A stretch of 64,000 bases of DNA from Sagittula sp. P11 (GCF_002814095.1 NZ_CP021913.1:4160501-4224500), one strand, 5' to 3'. Positions 39,467 to 50,458 are shown, numbered from the stretch's first letter. Numbers and translations: made by a program. The notes: generated by a model not told the origin, from the letters alone.

Positions 39467-40390
39467 TTACGACCAGGGACCGGACTGACGGCGCGCGCGG
39501 GTCTTCGGCACGCTGCTGGAAGAGACGGTCGCGGTGTCCCGCACACGTCCCGAACCTGCCTGACCGGCCATGGCGCGCAGGGCAGCGATCCGGTTCTCCG
39601 TCGCGGGGTGGGTCGCGAACAGGTTGTCGTGCTTGTGGGCATGCAGCGGGTTGATGATGAACATATGCGCCGTGGCCGGGTTGCGCTCTGCCGCGTGGTT
39701 GTCGATGCGGGCCGCGCCCACGGCGATCTTCTCCAGCGCCGAGGCCAGCCAGAGCGGCTGGCCGCAGATCTCCGCCCCGGCCTTGTCGGCGGCGTATTCC
39801 CGCGTCCGGCTGATCGCCATCTGCACCAGCGCCGCCGCCAGCGGGGCAAGGAACATCATCAGAAGCGTGCCGATCAGGCCCAGCCTCTCGCGCGAGCCGC
39901 CGAAGAACATCGCGAAGTTCGCAAGCATGGAAATCGCCCCGGCGAAGGTCGCCGTCACGGTCATGATCGCCGTGTCGTGGTTGCGGATATGCGCCAGCTC
40001 ATGCGCGATCACGCCGGCCAGCTCCTCGCGGCTGAGGCTGCGGATCAGGCCCGAGGTCACCGCCACGGCGGCATTCTCGGGGTTCCGCCCGGTGGCAAAG
40101 GCATTGGGCTGCGGCGTGTCGATCAGGTAGACCTTGGGCTCCGGCAGGCCGGCGTTGCGCGCCAGTTCGGCCGTGAGGGCGTGCAGCCCCATCCGGTCGC
40201 CGCGCACCACCGGCTGCGCGTTGTGCATGCGCAGGACCATGCGGTCCGAGTTCCACCAGGTGAAGACGTTCATCCCCGCCGCCACCAGAAGCGCGATCAT
40301 CGCGCCGCCCGTGCCGCCGATCAGGTAGCCCACGCCCATGAACAGCGCCGTCATCGCCGCCATGAGCATCGCTGTCTTTACATAGCCCAT
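39467..40390 (-). CDS. htpX: Membrane zinc protease HtpX
   Basis: 307 residues. Two hydrophobic segments at about 6-26 and 28-46, then the M48 catalytic site HELAH (His130, Glu131, His134) with the third ligand Glu198 in [11 protein letters not shown], and two more membrane helices at about 140-163 and 170-192. HtpX removes misfolded membrane proteins and is heat-shock controlled in many bacteria. The C-terminal 40 residues are rich in Ser, Arg and Lys and extend beyond the usual end. The ATG at 40388-40390 follows GGAGGCTTGG. A possible sigma-32 type promoter lies upstream. Confidence 0.93.
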   Translation of the reverse strand: MGYVKTAMLMAAMTALFMGVGYLIGGTGGAMIALLVAAGMNVFTWWNSDRMVLRMHNAQPVVRGDRMGLHALTAELARNAGLPEPKVYLIDTPQPNAFATGRNPENAAVAVTSGLIRSLSREELAGVIAHELAHIRNHDTAIMTVTATFAGAISMLANFAMFFGGSRERLGLIGTLLMMFLAPLAAALVQMAISRTREYAADKAGAEICGQPLWLASALEKIAVGAARIDNHAAERNPATAHMFIINPLHAHKHDNLFATHPATENRIAALRAMAGQAGSGRVRDTATVSSSSVPKTRARRQSGPWS

Positions 40391-40426
40391 CCAAGCCTCC
40401 GTGCCGCTTCCATGCGGTAATGGATG

Positions 40427-40456
40427 AGATATGGAGACGGTTCCCGAGCGCGCAAG
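40427..40456 (-). promoter_or_regulatory. Possible heat-shock (RpoH) promoter of htpX
   Basis: On the minus strand CTTG (40453-40456) and CATATCT (40427-40433) are 19 bases apart. This resembles the alphaproteobacterial RpoH pattern CTTG-N17/18-CYTATNT but the spacing is long and one base differs. The last element lies 37 bases before the htpX ATG. Confidence 0.3.
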
Positions 40457-40676
40457 CATTTGCCGGTGGATGTGAATGATGGGGCAAGGGGCGGCGCTGG
40501 ACCGGAAGGTGCCGCCGCCGCGCGGCTCCACATCTATTGGAGGCGCGAAAAAAAGGAACCCGCGGGCATGTCACGCCGATGACCCGCGCACATGATATGT
40601 CAGACAAAGCCGACAATCCCCACACGCCGTCTTTCCTGCGCAAGGCAGGAGAGGGCGATCCATAGTCAGGGAATAG

Positions 40677-40766
40677 TGGCGGAGAGACAGGGATTCGAAC
40701 CCTGGGTGGACTTGCGCCCACAACGGTTTTCGAGACCGCCCCGTTCGACCACTCCGGCACCTCTCC
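40677..40766 (-). tRNA. tRNA-Ser (CGA anticodon)
   Basis: A 90-base gene on the minus strand. The acceptor GGAGAGG (40760-40766) pairs with TCTCTCC, the anticodon stem GCGGT/ACCGT holds the loop CTCGAAA, so the anticodon is CGA and reads UCG. A long variable arm (TGTGGGCGCAAGTCCACC) marks a class II tRNA. CCA is encoded at 40677-40679. Confidence 0.95.
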
Positions 40767-40982
40767 GCGGGGGTCTGGGTAGAGGGGCGTTTAGACAATT
40801 CAAAAGGCAGGTGCAACAGCCAAAACAACGGAATTTCGCCGGAGCGCCGCACAGGCCGCGCAACACGGTTGTTGCCGCCCGCCTGCCGGGCTACCTGTAA
40901 CCCAGCAAACACGCACGAGGACCCGGACAACCCCATGGCCACCGCCACCAGATTCGCGCAGCAGCCCGCGGGGGCAGGGCTC

Positions 40983-41798
40983 ATGCGCATCGCCGCCGCA
41001 CTGATGCTCTGCCTTGTCGCCGCGCTGCCGCTGCGCGCCGATCCGGCGAAGGAGGGCATCGACGACCTGCTGGATGCGCTGCAGATCGATTCCATGCTCG
41101 AGATCATGCGCGTCGAGGGGCTGGCCTACGGGGCCGATCTTGGCGACGACATGTTCCAGGGCGGGGACAACGCCCGCTGGCAGACCCTTCTGTCGCAGAT
41201 CTACGACGTGCCGAAGATGCACATCGTCATGCGCAACCACTTCGCCCATCTGCTGGACGGCACCGACATCGGGCCGCTGGTCGACTTCTTCTCGTCCGAG
41301 ACGGGCACCCGCATCGTGCAGCTCGAGCTTTCGGCGCGCCGCGCGATGATCGACGACGAGGTGGAGGACACCGCGCGGCAGGCTTTCCTTGCCGCCGATC
41401 TCGACGCGCCGCGGATGCAGCAACTCACCCGCTTCATCGAGGTGAACGACCTGCTCGAGGCCAACGTGGCCGGCGCGCTCAACGCCTCCTTCCAGTTCTA
41501 CCGCGGGCTGGTGGACGGCGGCGGCCTGGCGATGACGGAGGGCGACATCCTCGCCGACGTCTGGGGGCAGGAGGAAGAGACCCGCGACGACACGCGCGAA
41601 TGGCTCTATGCCTTCCTGATGCTGGCCTACGAGCCGCTGACGGACGCGGAACTCGCCCAGTACATCGAGATTTCCGCCACGCCCGAGGGGCGTCTTCTGA
41701 ACCGCGCGCTCTTTGCCGGGTTCAACGCGATGTACGACGAGGTGTCCTATGCGCTGGGGCTCGCCGCGGCGGAACAGATGCAGACGCAGGAGCTGTAG
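40983..41798 (+). CDS. Exported DUF2059-like protein
   Basis: About 271 residues from the ATG at 40983. This start gives a signal peptide (MRIAAALMLCLVAALPLRA); an alternative ATG at 40935 adds sixteen residues before it. The mature part is all-helical and acidic. The EGIDDLLDALQIDSMLEIMRV segment and the repeated short helices resemble the DUF2059 family of periplasmic proteins with no known activity. The fit is loose, so the family call is tentative. It lies upstream of the rplU promoter region with no functional link to ribosomal genes evident. Confidence 0.72.
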   Translation: MRIAAALMLCLVAALPLRADPAKEGIDDLLDALQIDSMLEIMRVEGLAYGADLGDDMFQGGDNARWQTLLSQIYDVPKMHIVMRNHFAHLLDGTDIGPLVDFFSSETGTRIVQLELSARRAMIDDEVEDTARQAFLAADLDAPRMQQLTRFIEVNDLLEANVAGALNASFQFYRGLVDGGGLAMTEGDILADVWGQEEETRDDTREWLYAFLMLAYEPLTDAELAQYIEISATPEGRLLNRALFAGFNAMYDEVSYALGLAAAEQMQTQEL

Positions 41799-41827
41799 AA
41801 CAGGGCGCGCCGCGGGGTGCGGAGCGC

Positions 41828-41856
41828 TTGACAGGCCTGTCGCACGCGCGTATAGG
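41828..41856 (+). promoter_or_regulatory. Sigma-70 type promoter of rplU
   Basis: TTGACA at 41828-41833 and TATAGG at 41851-41856 are 17 bases apart, close to consensus. It should start transcription near 41863, giving a leader of about 170 bases before rplU. Confidence 0.8.
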
Positions 41857-41871
41857 CACCGGACCAAAGGA

Positions 41872-41899
41872 CGGGGCTCAGGCCCCGCCTTTCGTTTTT
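41872..41899 (+). terminator. Terminator-like hairpin in the rplU leader
   Basis: CGGGGC (41872-41877) and GCCCCG (41882-41887) form a 6-bp stem with a TCAG loop, followed by CCTTTCGTTTTT. It lies just downstream of the promoter at 41828-41856 and 133 bases before the rplU ATG, so it may attenuate the operon. Confidence 0.6.
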
Positions 41900-42031
41900 G
41901 AGATACCCGCCCGACGCAGGGCACATCAACCAACGTCTTGAGAAAGACGCGCAGTTCGAGGCCGGGGCAGGCGCCCCGCCAACGCCCGGAACCGGGGGCC
42001 GAAGGACGCGGCAGAGAAAAGGAAGACGCGC

Positions 42032-42613
42032 ATGTTCGCGGTGATGAAAACCGGCGGCAAGCAGTACAAGGTCGCAGCCGGCGACACCCTCCGGGTGGAA
42101 AAGCTGGCCGCAGACGCTGGCGAGACCGTTCAGTTCAACGACATCCTGATGCTCGGCGGTGACTCCGTCGTCGTCGGTGCACCCTTCGTGTCGGGCGCGG
42201 CCGTGCAGGCCGAGGTCGTGGACCAGGTCAAGGGCGAGAAGCTGATCCACTTCGTGAAGCGTCGCCGCAAGCACAGCTCGCAGCGGACCAAGGGCCACCG
42301 TCAGCAACTGACCGTCCTGCGGATCACCGAGATCCTGTCCGAAGGCGCAGACAAGACCGGCGTCAAGGCCGCAATCGGCGCGGGCTCCGCTCCGAAGGCC
42401 GCGTCGAACGACGCAGCCGCACCCGCAGCCGCCGCAAAGGGTGGCGAAGGTGACGACCTGACCCAGATCACCGGTGTCGGCCCCGCCGCCGCCAAGAAGC
42501 TGAACGACGCAGGCATCACGACCTACGCGCAGCTCGCCGCTGTCGACCCGGAAACCTTCGAGGCCACCAAGGTGAAGCCGGAGTGGGTCGAGCAGGCGAA
42601 GACCCTCGCGTAA
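42032..42613 (+). CDS. rplU: Ribosomal protein bL21 with C-terminal helix-hairpin-helix extension
   Basis: 193 residues. The first 102 or so are ordinary bL21: [13 protein letters not shown] opening, then the [25 protein letters not shown]-binding end. A tail follows, with an Ala-rich linker (about 118-142) and a helix-hairpin-helix unit [20 protein letters not shown]. Standard bL21 is about 103 residues, so the tail nearly doubles it. The extension is typical for Rhodobacterales and may bind nucleic acid. A strong AAGGAAG ribosome site precedes the ATG; rpmA follows after 22 bases. Confidence 0.96.
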   Translation: MFAVMKTGGKQYKVAAGDTLRVEKLAADAGETVQFNDILMLGGDSVVVGAPFVSGAAVQAEVVDQVKGEKLIHFVKRRRKHSSQRTKGHRQQLTVLRITEILSEGADKTGVKAAIGAGSAPKAASNDAAAPAAAAKGGEGDDLTQITGVGPAAAKKLNDAGITTYAQLAAVDPETFEATKVKPEWVEQAKTLA

Positions 42614-42635
42614 CCGATAGTAAGGAGAGAGACAC

Positions 42636-42905
42636 ATGGCACATAAAAAGGCAGGCGGTTCCTCCCGCAACGGTCGCGACTCCGCAGGTCGTCGCCTCGG
42701 CGTGAAACTTTACGGCGGCCAGGCCGTTATCCCCGGCAACATCATCGTGCGTCAGCGCGGCACGAAGTTCTGGCCGGGCGAAGGCGTCGGCATGGGCCGC
42801 GACCACACGATCTTTGCCACGGTCGAGGGCGCCGTCCAGTTCCACAAGGGACTGAAAGGCCGCACCTTCATTTCCGTAATGCCGGCAGCGGAGGCTGCCG
42901 AGTAA
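42636..42905 (+). CDS. rpmA: Ribosomal protein bL27
   Basis: 89 residues with the bL27 signature: the N-terminal [20 protein letters not shown], which reaches into the peptidyl-transferase centre, then [23 protein letters not shown]. It is the normal bacterial form without the cleavable N-terminal extension of some Firmicutes. It has a strong ribosome site and is co-transcribed with rplU. A strong terminator follows at 42936-42971. Confidence 0.98.
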   Translation: MAHKKAGGSSRNGRDSAGRRLGVKLYGGQAVIPGNIIVRQRGTKFWPGEGVGMGRDHTIFATVEGAVQFHKGLKGRTFISVMPAAEAAE

Positions 42906-42935
42906 GCCGGTTTTCAGGTCTGAAAGTTACAGACG

Positions 42936-42971
42936 GGGGATCGGCCAACCGGCCGGTCCCCTTCGCCTTTT
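42936..42971 (+). terminator. Intrinsic terminator after rpmA
   Basis: GGGGATCGGCC and GGCCGGTCCCC form an 11-pair stem with one G-U and an AACC loop, followed by TTCGCCTTTT. Confidence 0.85.
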
Positions 42972-42995
42972 GAGCGACCGGGCCCGGCCTTATAT

Positions 42996-43011
42996 CGGAC
43001 ATGTATGTCCG
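42996..43011. promoter_or_regulatory. Palindrome before the first GNAT gene
   Basis: CGGACAT-GT-ATGTCCG is a perfect 7-bp inverted repeat with a 2-base centre, directly after a TTATAT hexamer (42990-42995). It lies 50 bases before the ATG at 43061 and looks like an operator overlapping or just below a promoter. Confidence 0.5.
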
Positions 43012-43060
43012 TTATCCCAGACCTTCGTGATTGCGAGGGATGCACGAGAGGAGAGTGCAG

Positions 43061-43600
43061 ATGGGCCTTGATTTGACGAATGACCTTCCTGTTGTGGAAA
43101 CCGAACGGTTCGACCTGCGCCCCGTGCGCCGGTCCGACATGGGCCTGTGGGAGCTTTACGCCTCCGACAAGCGCGTGGCCGCCATGACCCCCACGATCCC
43201 GCACCCCGTGCCCCCCGGCGCGGCAGAGGCTTTCGTGACCCGCGCCGTGGCGCCGGACCGCGAATGGGACATCTGGGCGATGGACGGGACCCGCGTCGGC
43301 GGGTCGGAATTCATGGGCGTGATCAAGCTGATGCGGCTGGACCGCGACCAGTCGGAAATCCGCTACTGGGTGGCGCCCGCCTTCTGGAACACCGGCCTCG
43401 CGTCGGAGGCCGTGCGCGCCCTGGTAGAGGCCAACCCGCTGAACAACAAGACGATGTTCGCCTCTGTCTTCCAGGACAACCCGGCCTCGGCCAAGGTGCT
43501 GGTGAACTGCGGCTTCGAATACATCGGCGACGCGGAATCCTATTCCGTCGCGCGCCAGTCGAAGGTCCCGACCTGGACCTACCTGAAAAAGCTGAGCTGA
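43061..43600 (+). CDS. GNAT family N-acetyltransferase (RimJ/RimL-like)
   Basis: 179 residues with a GNAT fold. The opening ETERFDLRPVRRSDM, the IRYWVAPAFWNTGLASEAV acetyl-CoA-binding segment and the late ENPASAKVLVNCGFEYIGDAE-type strand fit the RimJ/RimL class that acetylates N-termini or small amines. The substrate is unknown. The ATG at 43061 follows GAGAGGAGAG; an upstream ATG in frame is less likely. It shares the strand with, and lies ten bases upstream of, a second GNAT gene. Confidence 0.85.
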   Translation: MGLDLTNDLPVVETERFDLRPVRRSDMGLWELYASDKRVAAMTPTIPHPVPPGAAEAFVTRAVAPDREWDIWAMDGTRVGGSEFMGVIKLMRLDRDQSEIRYWVAPAFWNTGLASEAVRALVEANPLNNKTMFASVFQDNPASAKVLVNCGFEYIGDAESYSVARQSKVPTWTYLKKLS

Positions 43601-43610
43601 GGAGCCCCCC

Positions 43611-44174
43611 ATGTTGCGCACGAAGCGGCTGGTCCTCCGGCCTCTTCGCGCCGGGGACGAGGGCTGGATCACCCGCCACATCGCCGATCCCGAAGTGCAT
43701 CGCTGGCTGACCTCCGTGCCGCATCCCTACGCGGCGGCGGATGGCGCGGCCTTCGTCGAACGCTTTGCCGGGCGGCCCGGAACGCTGGCGCTGGTCGCTG
43801 AGGACGTGCCCTGCGGGGTGTTGACCATCGAGCACGCCAGCCGCCTTGCCGACGACCGTCCGGCGGCGTGGGAACTGGGCTACTGGCTGCGCCGCGACCA
43901 TTGGGGCAGGGGGCTGATGACCGAAGCGGCAGAGGCCGCGATCCGCCACCACCGCGCCGAACATGGGGCCACCCTCCACAGTGGCTGGATCACCGGCAAC
44001 GCGGGCTCTGCCCGGGTGCTGGCGAAACTCGGTTTCCATGGCCCGACGCACAGCGAAGAACGGCACGCCTTCTTCCACGGCCGGCCGGTGACGGTAGAGC
44101 GGGTGATCCTGCCCGCCGATGCGCCGTTGCCGCCACAACATGACCCCGCGGACGCCCACCCGGCGCACCCGTGA
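43611..44174 (+). CDS. GNAT family N-acetyltransferase
   Basis: 187 residues. TKRLVLRPLRAGDEGWI opens the fold, GYWLRRDHWGRGLMTEAA is the acetyl-CoA-binding P-loop equivalent, and GWITGNAGSARVLAKLGF is the late helix-strand unit. It is related in design to the gene just upstream but clearly different in sequence; the pair probably share a transcript. The substrate cannot be inferred. GAGGAG precedes the ATG. It ends about 120 bases before obgE. Confidence 0.85.
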   Translation: MLRTKRLVLRPLRAGDEGWITRHIADPEVHRWLTSVPHPYAAADGAAFVERFAGRPGTLALVAEDVPCGVLTIEHASRLADDRPAAWELGYWLRRDHWGRGLMTEAAEAAIRHHRAEHGATLHSGWITGNAGSARVLAKLGFHGPTHSEERHAFFHGRPVTVERVILPADAPLPPQHDPADAHPAHP

Positions 44175-46435
<2,261 letters not shown>

Positions 46436-46537
46436 CCCGTTCTGAACCGGGGCGCGCGCGGGCGTCCGAAGAACTGGCGCCCTGCGCGCATCCCCTGTAA
46501 AAATACCCCTCGAACCCCAACCACGAAGGCAAGGCCC

Positions 46538-47803
46538 ATGAAGGATCTCACCGACATCCCCGCCCTGATGCAGGACATCGGCACGCGCGCGCGCGCCGCC
46601 GCAGCGGATCTCGCCTTCGCACCAGCCGCTGCCAAGCAGAAGGCGCTCGAATCCGCCGCAGCTCACCTGTGGGACAACCGCGCCGCCATCGTCGAGGCCA
46701 ACGCAAAGGACCTCGACTACGGGCGCGAAAAGGGTCTCTCGGACGCGATGATGGACCGCCTGACCCTGACGGAGGACCGCATCGCCGCGATCCGCGACAG
46801 CCTGATCGCCGTGGCGCAGCAGGACGATCCCGTGGGCAAGGTCATCGCCGAATGGGACCAGCCCTCGGGCCTGCACATCCGGCGCGTGCGCACACCGCTC
46901 GGCGTGATCGGCGTGATCTACGAATCCCGGCCCAACGTGACCGCGGACGCGGGCGCGCTCTGCCTGAAGTCGGGCAATGCGGTGATCCTGCGCGGCGGCT
47001 CTGAATCGCTGCACTCCAGCGCCGCGATCCACGCCAGCCTCGTGCACGGCCTGCAGGAGGCCGGTCTGCCCGAGGATGCGATCCAGATGGTGCCGACCCG
47101 CGACCGGGCCGCCGTCTCCGAGATGCTGACCATGACCGATTACATCGACGTCATCATCCCGCGCGGCGGCAAGGGCCTCGTGGGTCTTGTCCAGCGCGAG
47201 GCCCGCGTGCCGGTCTTCGCCCACCTCGAAGGCATCGTGCACATCTACATCGACAAGGACGCCGACCCGGTGAAGGCGCTCTCGGTCGTCAAGAACGCCA
47301 AGACCCGGCGCACCGGCATCTGCGGCGCCGCCGAATGCCTGCTGATCCACCGCGACGTGGTCGACGACATCGGGCAGGGCATCATCCGGGCGCTGATCGA
47401 CGCCGGGGTGGAGGTGCGCGCCGACGAGACCCTGCGCGCCATCGCCGGCACCGAGGAGGCGACAGAGGCCGACTGGGGCAAGGAATACCTCGACATGGTG
47501 ATCGCCGCGAAGGTGGTGGACGACATCGACGCCGCCATCGCGCACATCCGGCGCTACGGCTCGAACCACACCGACTGCATCATCACCGAGGACGATGCCG
47601 CCGCCGCCCGGTTCTTCCAGCGGCTCGATTCGGCGATCCTGATGCGCAACGTCTCGACGCAGTTCGCCGACGGCGGAGAGTTCGGCATGGGCGCCGAGAT
47701 CGGCATCGCCACCGGCAAGATGCACGCCCGCGGCCCGGTGGGGGTCGAGCAGCTCACCTCGTTCAAGTACCTCGTCGAAGGCGACGGCATCCTGCGGAAG
47801 TGA
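46538..47803 (+). CDS. proA: Gamma-glutamyl phosphate reductase
   Basis: A 421-residue enzyme of the aldehyde dehydrogenase superfamily that reduces gamma-glutamyl phosphate to the semialdehyde. Hallmarks are [30 protein letters not shown], the catalytic Cys262 in [14 protein letters not shown], and the late [19 protein letters not shown]. It completes the obgE-proB-proA cluster. A short AAGG site precedes the ATG. A short AT-rich stretch with TAAAAATACC stands between proB and proA, so a secondary promoter is possible. Confidence 0.96.
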   Translation: MKDLTDIPALMQDIGTRARAAAADLAFAPAAAKQKALESAAAHLWDNRAAIVEANAKDLDYGREKGLSDAMMDRLTLTEDRIAAIRDSLIAVAQQDDPVGKVIAEWDQPSGLHIRRVRTPLGVIGVIYESRPNVTADAGALCLKSGNAVILRGGSESLHSSAAIHASLVHGLQEAGLPEDAIQMVPTRDRAAVSEMLTMTDYIDVIIPRGGKGLVGLVQREARVPVFAHLEGIVHIYIDKDADPVKALSVVKNAKTRRTGICGAAECLLIHRDVVDDIGQGIIRALIDAGVEVRADETLRAIAGTEEATEADWGKEYLDMVIAAKVVDDIDAAIAHIRRYGSNHTDCIITEDDAAAARFFQRLDSAILMRNVSTQFADGGEFGMGAEIGIATGKMHARGPVGVEQLTSFKYLVEGDGILRK

Positions 47804-47900
47804 CGATGCTGACGGCACCCGCCCTGCGCGACATGACGTAGGGCGGGGCTTCGCGCCGCCGCCCCGCTCCGCTCCGGGCGGGCCGCTCCGGGACCTTGCG

Positions 47901-48506
47901 TCAGGCGATCTTCAGGGTGATCGAATCGTCCGTCAGGGTGGCCAGCAACTGCCGCCCGCGCACTGCTGCGAGGATCGGCAGCAACGCGAAATGCACCTTG
48001 TCGGGCGGCGGCGTGTCCAGCGGCGCCGCGCCGTTGATGTGATCCCAGTACGTCCGGTCGCCGTTGATCCGTGCGCCCGATGCGCGCACCGTCCAGCCGG
48101 CCGCGTCGTTCTCGATCCGCACGGCGCCGCCCATGGGCAGCGCGCTCTCGCAGCACTGGAAGGCCAGGAAGCAGAGCTGCACCTCCGGGCGCGGCTGGTC
48201 CTCCGCCGCCGACCATTCCGCCGTCAGCCGCCCGCCGCTGGTCACGCCCGACAGGATGCCGGCGATCTCGCGGCGCGACATCATCTGCGCCTCGCCCGCC
48301 GCGCCATAGGCCACCCGGAAGAACCGGATGCGCGCCGCGGCGCTGGCGCAGCTGTCCTGGATCAGCGTCATCTCCGGGCTGGACTGGTCGGCCCCCGACA
48401 GGGCAATCAGCTCAAGTCCGTTCTGGATCGCACCGATCGGGCTGATAAGGTCGTGGCACAGGCGCGACCCCACAAGTGCTGCGAGCGTGGCGCTGACATT
48501 CTGCAT
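47901..48506 (-). CDS. chpT: Histidine phosphotransferase ChpT
   Basis: 201 residues from the ATG at 48504-48506, which follows GGAGATAGAA; a GTG four codons upstream is also open. It has the ChpT pattern: GSRLCHDLISPIGAIQNGLEL with the phospho-His18, a second helix giving the four-helix dimer, and a degenerate HATPase-like C-terminal half (WTVRASGARI, KVHFALLPIL) that docks the kinase receiver. ChpT shuttles phosphate from CckA to CtrA and CpdR. cckA is in this window at 17060. The start lies 26 bases from the divergent DUF3553 start. It is convergent with proA. Confidence 0.9.
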   Translation of the reverse strand: MQNVSATLAALVGSRLCHDLISPIGAIQNGLELIALSGADQSSPEMTLIQDSCASAAARIRFFRVAYGAAGEAQMMSRREIAGILSGVTSGGRLTAEWSAAEDQPRPEVQLCFLAFQCCESALPMGGAVRIENDAAGWTVRASGARINGDRTYWDHINGAAPLDTPPPDKVHFALLPILAAVRGRQLLATLTDDSITLKIA

Positions 48507-48532
48507 TTCTATCTCCACAAGGACGAACGGAC

Positions 48533-48715
48533 ATGAACGACATCAACGCCTTGCTGGAGCCCGGTCAGATCGTCCGCCATCCGGATCAGCCGGATTGGGG
48601 CCTGGGTCAGGTCCAGTCCAACATCGACGGGCGCATCACCGTCAATTTCAGGGAACAGGGCAAGGTCGTGCTCGACGGCTCGGTCGTGGCCCTCGTTCCC
48701 GTGTTCGAAACCTAA
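48533..48715 (+). CDS. DUF3553 family small protein
   Basis: 60 residues with the DUF3553 pattern GQIVRHPDQPDWGLGQVQSNIDGRITVNF. Such modules are small beta-rich folds, also found as domains in larger DNA- or RNA-related proteins; the role is unknown. AAGGAC precedes the ATG. The gene is divergent from chpT with only 26 bases between start codons, so at least one promoter must overlap the neighbour's coding region or upstream sequence. Confidence 0.83.
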   Translation: MNDINALLEPGQIVRHPDQPDWGLGQVQSNIDGRITVNFREQGKVVLDGSVVALVPVFET

Positions 48716-48731
48716 ACTAGGGCGTCACCGG

Positions 48732-48747
48732 TTGACAAATGGTTAAC
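48732..48747 (+). promoter_or_regulatory. Near-consensus CtrA box before olsB
   Basis: TTGA-CAAATGG-TTAAC differs from TTAA-N7-TTAAC at one base. It includes a perfect -35 TTGACA (48732-48737), although no good -10 follows at the normal distance. It lies 126 bases before olsB. Confidence 0.35.
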
Positions 48748-48872
48748 CACTGTGCGGTCGCGGCAAGCGCCACGCCCGGCAATTGGGCGTTTCCAAACCG
48801 GGCCGAGATGCTCTAGAACGCGCCCGGATACGGGGTGGCACAGGGCGCCGGGCGGCCGGCGGAACGAAACAC

Positions 48873-49625
48873 ATGAGCGACAGCTTTACAGTGCGGCTGG
48901 CCCGGGACGCGGCGGACGTGGCGGCGGCGCAGCGGCTGCGCTACGACGTCTTCGTGGCCGAGCTGGGCGGCGACGGCCCGCTGGTCGATCACGAGAACCG
49001 GCTGGAACGCGACCGCTTCGACCCGTTCTTCGATCACCTGCTGGTCTGCGACCCGGCGCGCGGCGACATGGTGGTGGGGGTCTACCGGCTCCTGCGCGAC
49101 GACCGCGCGGCGGAGGCCGGGCAGTTCTACTCGGAGGACGAATACGACCTCGGGCCGCTGCGCCGCTCGGGCCGCAGGCTGCTGGAGCTGGGGCGCTCCT
49201 GCCTGCATCCCGACTACCGCGGCGGACCTGCGATGTTCCACCTCTGGCAGGGGCTGGCCGCCTACGTGACCGACCACGGCATCGAGGTGCTGTTCGGCAC
49301 CGCCAGCTTCCACGGCACCGACATCGCGCGGCTGGCGCAGCCGCTGTCGCTCCTGCACCACCGCCACCTCGCGCCGCCGGACCTGCGGGTGCGCGCCCGC
49401 AATTTCCAGGACATGAACCTGGTCCCCGAGGCCGATATCGACCGGGTGGGCGCGATGCTCGAGGTGCCCGCGCTGATCAAGGCCTACCTCAGGCTCGGCG
49501 GCTGCGTGGGCGAGGGCGCCTACGTCGACCACGCCTTCAACACCACCGACGTCTGCCTCGTGATGGACACCGCCCGCATGACCGAGCGGCAGCGCGCGGT
49601 CTACACGCGGGAGCGGGCGACATGA
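48873..49625 (+). CDS. olsB: L-ornithine N-alpha-acyltransferase OlsB
   Basis: 250 residues of the OlsB family: VRLARDAADVAAAQRLRYDVFVAELG opening, then LLELGRSCLHPDYRGG and EVLFGTASFHGTDIA. It transfers a 3-hydroxyacyl chain from ACP to ornithine, forming lyso-ornithine lipid. Overlap with olsA by four bases (ATGA) makes the pathway assignment firm. A paralogue lies at 1377-2108. The start at 48873 is the one where family similarity begins; longer in-frame starts add GC-rich, unrelated residues. Confidence 0.9.
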   Translation: MSDSFTVRLARDAADVAAAQRLRYDVFVAELGGDGPLVDHENRLERDRFDPFFDHLLVCDPARGDMVVGVYRLLRDDRAAEAGQFYSEDEYDLGPLRRSGRRLLELGRSCLHPDYRGGPAMFHLWQGLAAYVTDHGIEVLFGTASFHGTDIARLAQPLSLLHHRHLAPPDLRVRARNFQDMNLVPEADIDRVGAMLEVPALIKAYLRLGGCVGEGAYVDHAFNTTDVCLVMDTARMTERQRAVYTRERAT

Positions 49626-50458
49626 GCTACACCTGGGAGGGGGAAGAGCCGCCGGCCCATCCGCCCTTCACCCTGTCCGAACGGCTGCGCGTGGCCTGGC
49701 GCGGCACGCCGATCGCGCTGGTGCTGGTGACGGGGCTGCTGCTCATGATGCTCCTGCGCCTCATCGAGCGTCCGCTGCACGGCATGGACCGCCCCTGGAC
49801 GCCGCACATCACCCGCGTGGTCTGCCGCTTCGTGCTGCGGATCATGGGGCTGAAGGTCAGGGCGGGCGGCAGCCCGCCCGCGCCGCGCGGCGCGCTTGTG
49901 GCCAACCATTCCTCCTGGCTCGACATCTTCGTGCTGAACAGCCGCTGGCCGGTCTACTTCGTCTCCAAGGCGGAGGTGGCGGGCTGGCCGGGTATCGGCC
50001 TCCTGGCGCGGGCGACCGGCACTGTCTTCATCACCCGCGACCGCCGCGATGCCGCCGCGCAGACTGCGCTTTTCCGCGAACGGCTGGCCCACGGCCACCG
50101 GCTGCTGTTCTTTCCCGAGGGCACCTCGACCGACGGCCTGCGCGTCCTGACCTTCCGCACGCCGCTCTTTGCCGCCTTCTTCGACGAGGACCTGGTGCAC
50201 GAGGTGTCGGTGCAGGCGGTCAGCCTCGCCTACCACGCGCCCGAAGGCGCCGATCCGCGGTTCTATGGCTGGTGGGGCGGCATGGACTTCGCGCCCTCGC
50301 TGGCCCGCGTGCTGGCGCAGCGGCGGCAGGGATCGGTGGACCTGGTCTGCCATGCGCCGGTGCGGGTCGACGATTACGCCAACCGCAAGAGCCTGGCCCA
50401 CGCGCTGGAGACGCAGGTCCGCGCGGGGCACGAGCGGGCGCTGTCGCGGAAGGGGTGA
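49622..50458 (+). CDS. olsA: Lyso-aminolipid O-acyltransferase OlsA
   Basis: 278 residues of the PlsC acyltransferase family. A membrane helix at about 32-52 is followed by the catalytic NHSSWLD (HX4D) near 96-102, RATGTVFITRDRRD and FFPEGTSTDG, the four standard blocks. It acylates lyso-ornithine lipid to the mature lipid, and in roseobacters also the glutamine form. The ATG overlaps the olsB stop. A repeated 3'-end element follows the stop. Confidence 0.92.
   Translation: MSYTWEGEEPPAHPPFTLSERLRVAWRGTPIALVLVTGLLLMMLLRLIERPLHGMDRPWTPHITRVVCRFVLRIMGLKVRAGGSPPAPRGALVANHSSWLDIFVLNSRWPVYFVSKAEVAGWPGIGLLARATGTVFITRDRRDAAAQTALFRERLAHGHRLLFFPEGTSTDGLRVLTFRTPLFAAFFDEDLVHEVSVQAVSLAYHAPEGADPRFYGWWGGMDFAPSLARVLAQRRQGSVDLVCHAPVRVDDYANRKSLAHALETQVRAGHERALSRKG

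Noticed and set aside
46489-46525. A third copy of the 3'-end repeat between proB and proA (TAAAAATACC context)
   Set aside because: Only the TATTTTTA-like part resembles the core; the CCGGACCCCC and CCAAGATGAAG parts are missing.
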